Shown here: in pieces, positions 14,800-16,556 of the stretch
Layout: every line of letters begins with the position of its first letter
Numbering within the stretch: position 1 is the stretch's first letter
Assembly: GCA_029561505.1 (NCBI GenBank)
Contig: JAKQXK010000206.1
Span: 1-16,556, forward strand
Origin: Spirochaetota bacterium
Lineage (GTDB): Bacteria; Spirochaetota; Leptospiria; Turneriellales; Turneriellaceae
DNA length: 16,556 nucleotides
Reading direction: 5' to 3'
Notes under the pieces: generated by a model
Told to the model about the DNA's origin: nothing
The model's database searches: none
The model's input: the letters and a program-made list of their open reading frames with translations, nothing else
Program-made: the position numbers and the translations under genes

Positions 14800-15285
14800 T
14801 ACTACCAGCCACCCCCCGACGACGAACCGTCAACAAATTCTATACTATAGCTAGAACAGCACCACCCAACCCCGCAAGACCACCAGACCGCAGTTCAAAC
14901 AGGCAGTCATTAAAGGGTAGGATCTCTCACGCTTCTGTACCGGCCCACCTACCCAAACCGGCACACCCCACTGACCCAACCCGCGCCCAAGGGCAAATCT
15001 GCCACCCCAGCGCCCTGAAATTGCCGTAAAATTTCATATACTTCATTTTTTGACATGTACATTATTTATTTATACTGGTTGACGCTCCGTATATACCAAC
15101 CACCGATGCCGCCAACCCGGTGCCCGCGCCGACCGTTTCACCAATCATATTGCGGGCATTGGGTTTTTTGTTTGTGGGGGGCATTTGTGTTGCGTGAAAT
15201 AATCGCTGGGTCTGCCAAGCACTTGGCCAGAGGACAGTAATTTATAGAGGGTCAGGATAAATTGTTGAAGAAAGGAGTTCAAGAG
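14800..15285. other. Long intergenic region between divergent ketosynthase and lipoprotein genes
   Basis: 486 bp with no convincing gene. The left part (14800-15030) is C-rich on the plus strand and includes an 11-bp palindrome CTATACTATAG (14840-14850) in a TATA-rich patch that could hold the ketosynthase promoter (minus strand). From about 15010 composition shifts to A+T-rich and stays so through the lipoprotein gene. A 61-codon frame (15055-15240) has no ribosome site or recognisable family. I see no RNA gene. Confidence 0.6.
15050..15076 (+). promoter_or_regulatory. Possible promoter for the lipoprotein
   Basis: A perfect -35 TTGACA (15050-15055) and a good -10 TATACT (15071-15076) lie in an A+T-rich patch, but the spacer is only 15 bp. 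If used, the leader to the ATG at 15286 would be about 200 nt, which is long and unexplained. Confidence 0.3.
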
Positions 15286-16125
15286 ATGGCAAACAGAAAA
15301 TACGCAAAGATCATTCTTGTTGTATCACTAGTGGTTCTCGTTTCCACAGCATGTGGCGGCAGTAAGAGTTACGTAAAGGTTGAAAAAACACAATTTGTTG
15401 GCGTAATGCAAAGGCCGGTAATAATACCCTTGTATATGGAACAAAATATTTTTCCGCAGGCTAAAATCGAAGCGCTTGGACTCAAGTTTTCAGCAGAATA
15501 TCAGACACTCGTAAACAAGAATTTTAAGGAAAGAGCGCGGCGATTTGATGATGTGCTCTTGTCTGTTTTGGGCAAAGGTAGGCAGACTATTTTAGCCAAG
15601 CCTCTTCTAGATAGCGACGTTTCAAAAGCACCCTTAGCCTCTCATGGCGAATTCAGCTCGCACAAAATATATGAGAGCGAATACTTTTTTATAAAGCCAG
15701 AGAAAATTGCAGCTCTGTCAAAAATGTACCCCGAAGCATCGAGCTTCGTTTTCCATTTCGCTAATGTGCAACGCACATGGGGTTACTTTCGGCTTTACAA
15801 GGGTTATGTCGTAATGCCGCAAGCGGCCATTTGGTACAACGTTGTCGTTTATGACAGACAAGGCAAGATTGTTTATGGTGGCATTGAGGAAACGCAGGGG
15901 CAAACAGATGCCTATAGCTTCTCGCCTAAACAAGTAACCTACAAAGAGGGCAATTATAAACTCTTGGCATTAGAAAAGGAAGAACTTGATAGTGCTTGGA
16001 AAGGTAGATATAAAATTGCAACCATAGAGCCATCGGCAGTAGCCTGGGTGGAAATCGAAGCCGAGACTTTCAAAAAGCAGATGTTAGACACCGGGGGTCT
16101 CTATCGAGAACTAGCTCTCCCATAG
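15286..16125 (+). CDS. Orphan lipoprotein of unknown function
   Basis: 279 aa. The N-terminus is a lipoprotein signal peptide: basic MANRKYAK, hydrophobic IILVVSLVVLV, and lipobox STAC with C23 as the lipidated residue, followed by GGS. The mature part has no motif I recognise; it looks soluble, mixed alpha/beta, with beta-rich segments near VVMPQAAIWYNVVVYD and a final acidic/aromatic stretch. The ATG at 15286 is chosen because AAGGAG lies 8 nt upstream; a TTG at 15262 would add eight residues before the natural signal peptide. Codon use is clearly richer in A and T than in the flanking genes, suggesting a different origin. It stands alone, followed by a repeat cluster. Location (inner or outer membrane) cannot be decided. 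Confidence 0.85.
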   Translation: MANRKYAKIILVVSLVVLVSTACGGSKSYVKVEKTQFVGVMQRPVIIPLYMEQNIFPQAKIEALGLKFSAEYQTLVNKNFKERARRFDDVLLSVLGKGRQTILAKPLLDSDVSKAPLASHGEFSSHKIYESEYFFIKPEKIAALSKMYPEASSFVFHFANVQRTWGYFRLYKGYVVMPQAAIWYNVVVYDRQGKIVYGGIEETQGQTDAYSFSPKQVTYKEGNYKLLALEKEELDSAWKGRYKIATIEPSAVAWVEIEAETFKKQMLDTGGLYRELALP

Positions 16126-16173
16126 TTGCTGGGAATAAATCAACAATCTTTGTGCCGGGGCGGCGCTTACCTT

Positions 16174-16235
16174 ACACAAACCCACATAACAACCTCCCCT
16201 CCCCGCTAGCGGGGAGGGGCTGGGGGGGGGGACAC
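16174..16235. repeat. Composite intergenic repeat, copy 1, with 24-bp perfect palindrome
   Basis: Starts ACACAAACCCACAT and contains a perfect 24-bp palindrome at 16196-16219 (half CCCCTCCCCGCT), then a G-run tail. The 42 nt from 16174 to 16215 match 16365-16406 at 41 positions. It would form a strong hairpin in RNA or cruciform DNA and could end lipoprotein transcription. It resembles dispersed extragenic palindromes. Confidence 0.75.
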
Positions 16236-16261
16236 CAGCCCGGCGTGACGGTTGCAGCCTG

Positions 16262-16281
16262 AGACGCAGCATGCTGCGTCT
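16262..16281. repeat. 20-bp perfect palindrome
   Basis: The half-site AGACGCAGCA is followed directly by its reverse complement TGCTGCGTCT. It is different in sequence from the flanking composite repeats. From memory, very similar palindromes are dispersed in intergenic DNA of several unrelated bacteria, so it is probably a REP-type element. Confidence 0.6.
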
Positions 16282-16302
16282 GTACGGAAGATCGACGTGG
16301 CG

Positions 16303-16382
16303 CCTGCGCGCCAAATATAATCTCACGCAAACTCACATGAAACCTGCGCGCTAAAGACAACCCCACACAAACCCACATGACA
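16303..16382. repeat. Two tandem 40-bp direct repeats
   Basis: Unit 1 is 16303-16342 and unit 2 is 16343-16382; both start CCTGCGCGC and end near CACATGA. I count 32 of 40 identical positions; seven of the eight differences are single-base and mostly C/T. The end of unit 2 runs into composite repeat copy 2, and the start of copy 1 (16174) matches the same part of the unit, so the families are related. Confidence 0.7.
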
Positions 16383-16450
16383 ACCTCCCCTCCCCGCTAG
16401 CGGGGACCTGCGGTGAGCGCAGTCGAACCGTGGGCTGGGGGTGGGGACAT
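16365..16450. repeat. Composite intergenic repeat, copy 2, interrupted by a second element
   Basis: Same repeat as 16174-16235, but after GCTAGCGGGGA a stretch of about 24 nt (16407-16430) is inserted before the GGGCTGGGGG tail. The inserted part contains CGGTGAGCGCAGTCGAACCG, with CGGT/ACCG ends. It breaks the right arm of the 24-bp palindrome. Confidence 0.7.
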
Positions 16451-16488
16451 AACACCAAACGCCACACAGCCCCATGCGTATTAAATTC

Positions 16489-16502
16489 TGACATATATGT
16501 CA
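16489..16502. promoter_or_regulatory. 14-bp perfect palindrome before the last partial gene
   Basis: TGACATATATGTCA is fully symmetric, lies in an A+T-rich patch 17 bp before a possible ATG, and is flanked by a direct repeat TAAATTCTGA (16482-16491 and 16508-16517). It is probably a regulator binding site or overlaps the promoter. Confidence 0.45.
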
Positions 16503-16519
16503 AAGAATAAATTCTGAAT

Positions 16520-16556
16520 ATGAAAAAATCTGCTTGTGCAGCAGAGCTCGGCAAAG
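16520..16556 (+). CDS. Possible start of a gene running off the window
   Basis: Only 12 codons are visible: MKKSACAAELGK. The early Cys in a short basic N-terminus is reminiscent of HxlR-type regulators, but this is too little to name it. There is no strong ribosome site; support is the palindromic site and A+T-rich promoter-like DNA just upstream. Confidence 0.3.
   Translation, partial: MKKSACAAELGK

Noticed and set aside
14800..15000. Possible integron attC or attachment site around the foreign-looking lipoprotein
   Set aside because: I found no matching inverse core sites or flanking direct repeats, and no integrase gene in the window.
15055..15240. 61-codon frame upstream of the lipoprotein
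   Set aside because: No ribosome site, no family resemblance, odd Trp/Cys/Pro-rich composition; probably chance.
16174..16450. Repeat cluster as a CRISPR array
   Set aside because: Only two or three copies, no regular spacers of equal size, different element types mixed together, and no cas genes.
16111..16554. Several minus-strand frames rich in Pro/Ser/Gly (PLAGRG, PASGEG)
   Set aside because: They are translations of the palindromic repeats, a common source of false genes.

Overview
The window comes from a Gram-negative-type bacterium with an outer membrane (TolC-like domain, RND pump, lipoprotein with a lipobox). Most of the DNA is G+C-rich and genes are tightly packed, with many 4-35 bp overlaps. 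Two membrane-bound class III nucleotide cyclases side by side and a spirochaete-like lipobox would suit a high-G+C Leptospiraceae relative (Turneriella/Leptonema type). That assignment is inference only; there is no rRNA or marker gene here to prove it.

Layout, left to right. (1) 1-2252: two membrane-bound class III adenylate/guanylate cyclases facing each other tail to tail, the first cut by the window edge. (2) 2392-7465: a TetR regulator divergent from a very long gene that joins a complete RND efflux permease in frame to a TolC-like outer membrane factor through an internal signal-peptide-like segment. A perfect 21-bp palindrome and a second degenerate copy exactly 21 bp further lie between them and are the probable operators. 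No periplasmic adaptor gene is present. (3) 7555-9026, minus strand: a three-gene overlapping operon of a VOC (glyoxalase-fold) protein, a stand-alone TfoX C-terminal-like helix-hairpin-helix protein, and an AraC regulator with a GyrI-like effector domain. (4) 9191-11561: a TetR regulator overlapping a GNAT acetyltransferase (minus), divergent from a small, possibly decayed ORF and a zinc-type MDR dehydrogenase (plus), with TAGAC half-sites in the divergent gap. (5) 11568-14799, minus: a FabF-like ketosynthase whose second catalytic His is replaced by Ser, overlapping a membrane-anchored NtrC-like AAA+ protein without the GAFTGA loop. (6) 14800-16556: a long intergenic stretch, an A+T-richer orphan lipoprotein, a cluster of several kinds of palindromic/direct repeats, and the first codons of a further gene behind a 14-bp palindrome.

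The theme is sensing and detoxification: two TetR-controlled divergent units, an AraC/GyrI-controlled unit, and second-messenger cyclases. The most unusual items are the RND-TolC single-polypeptide fusion and the ketosynthase/membrane AAA+ regulator pair, where both proteins lack residues that define their families.
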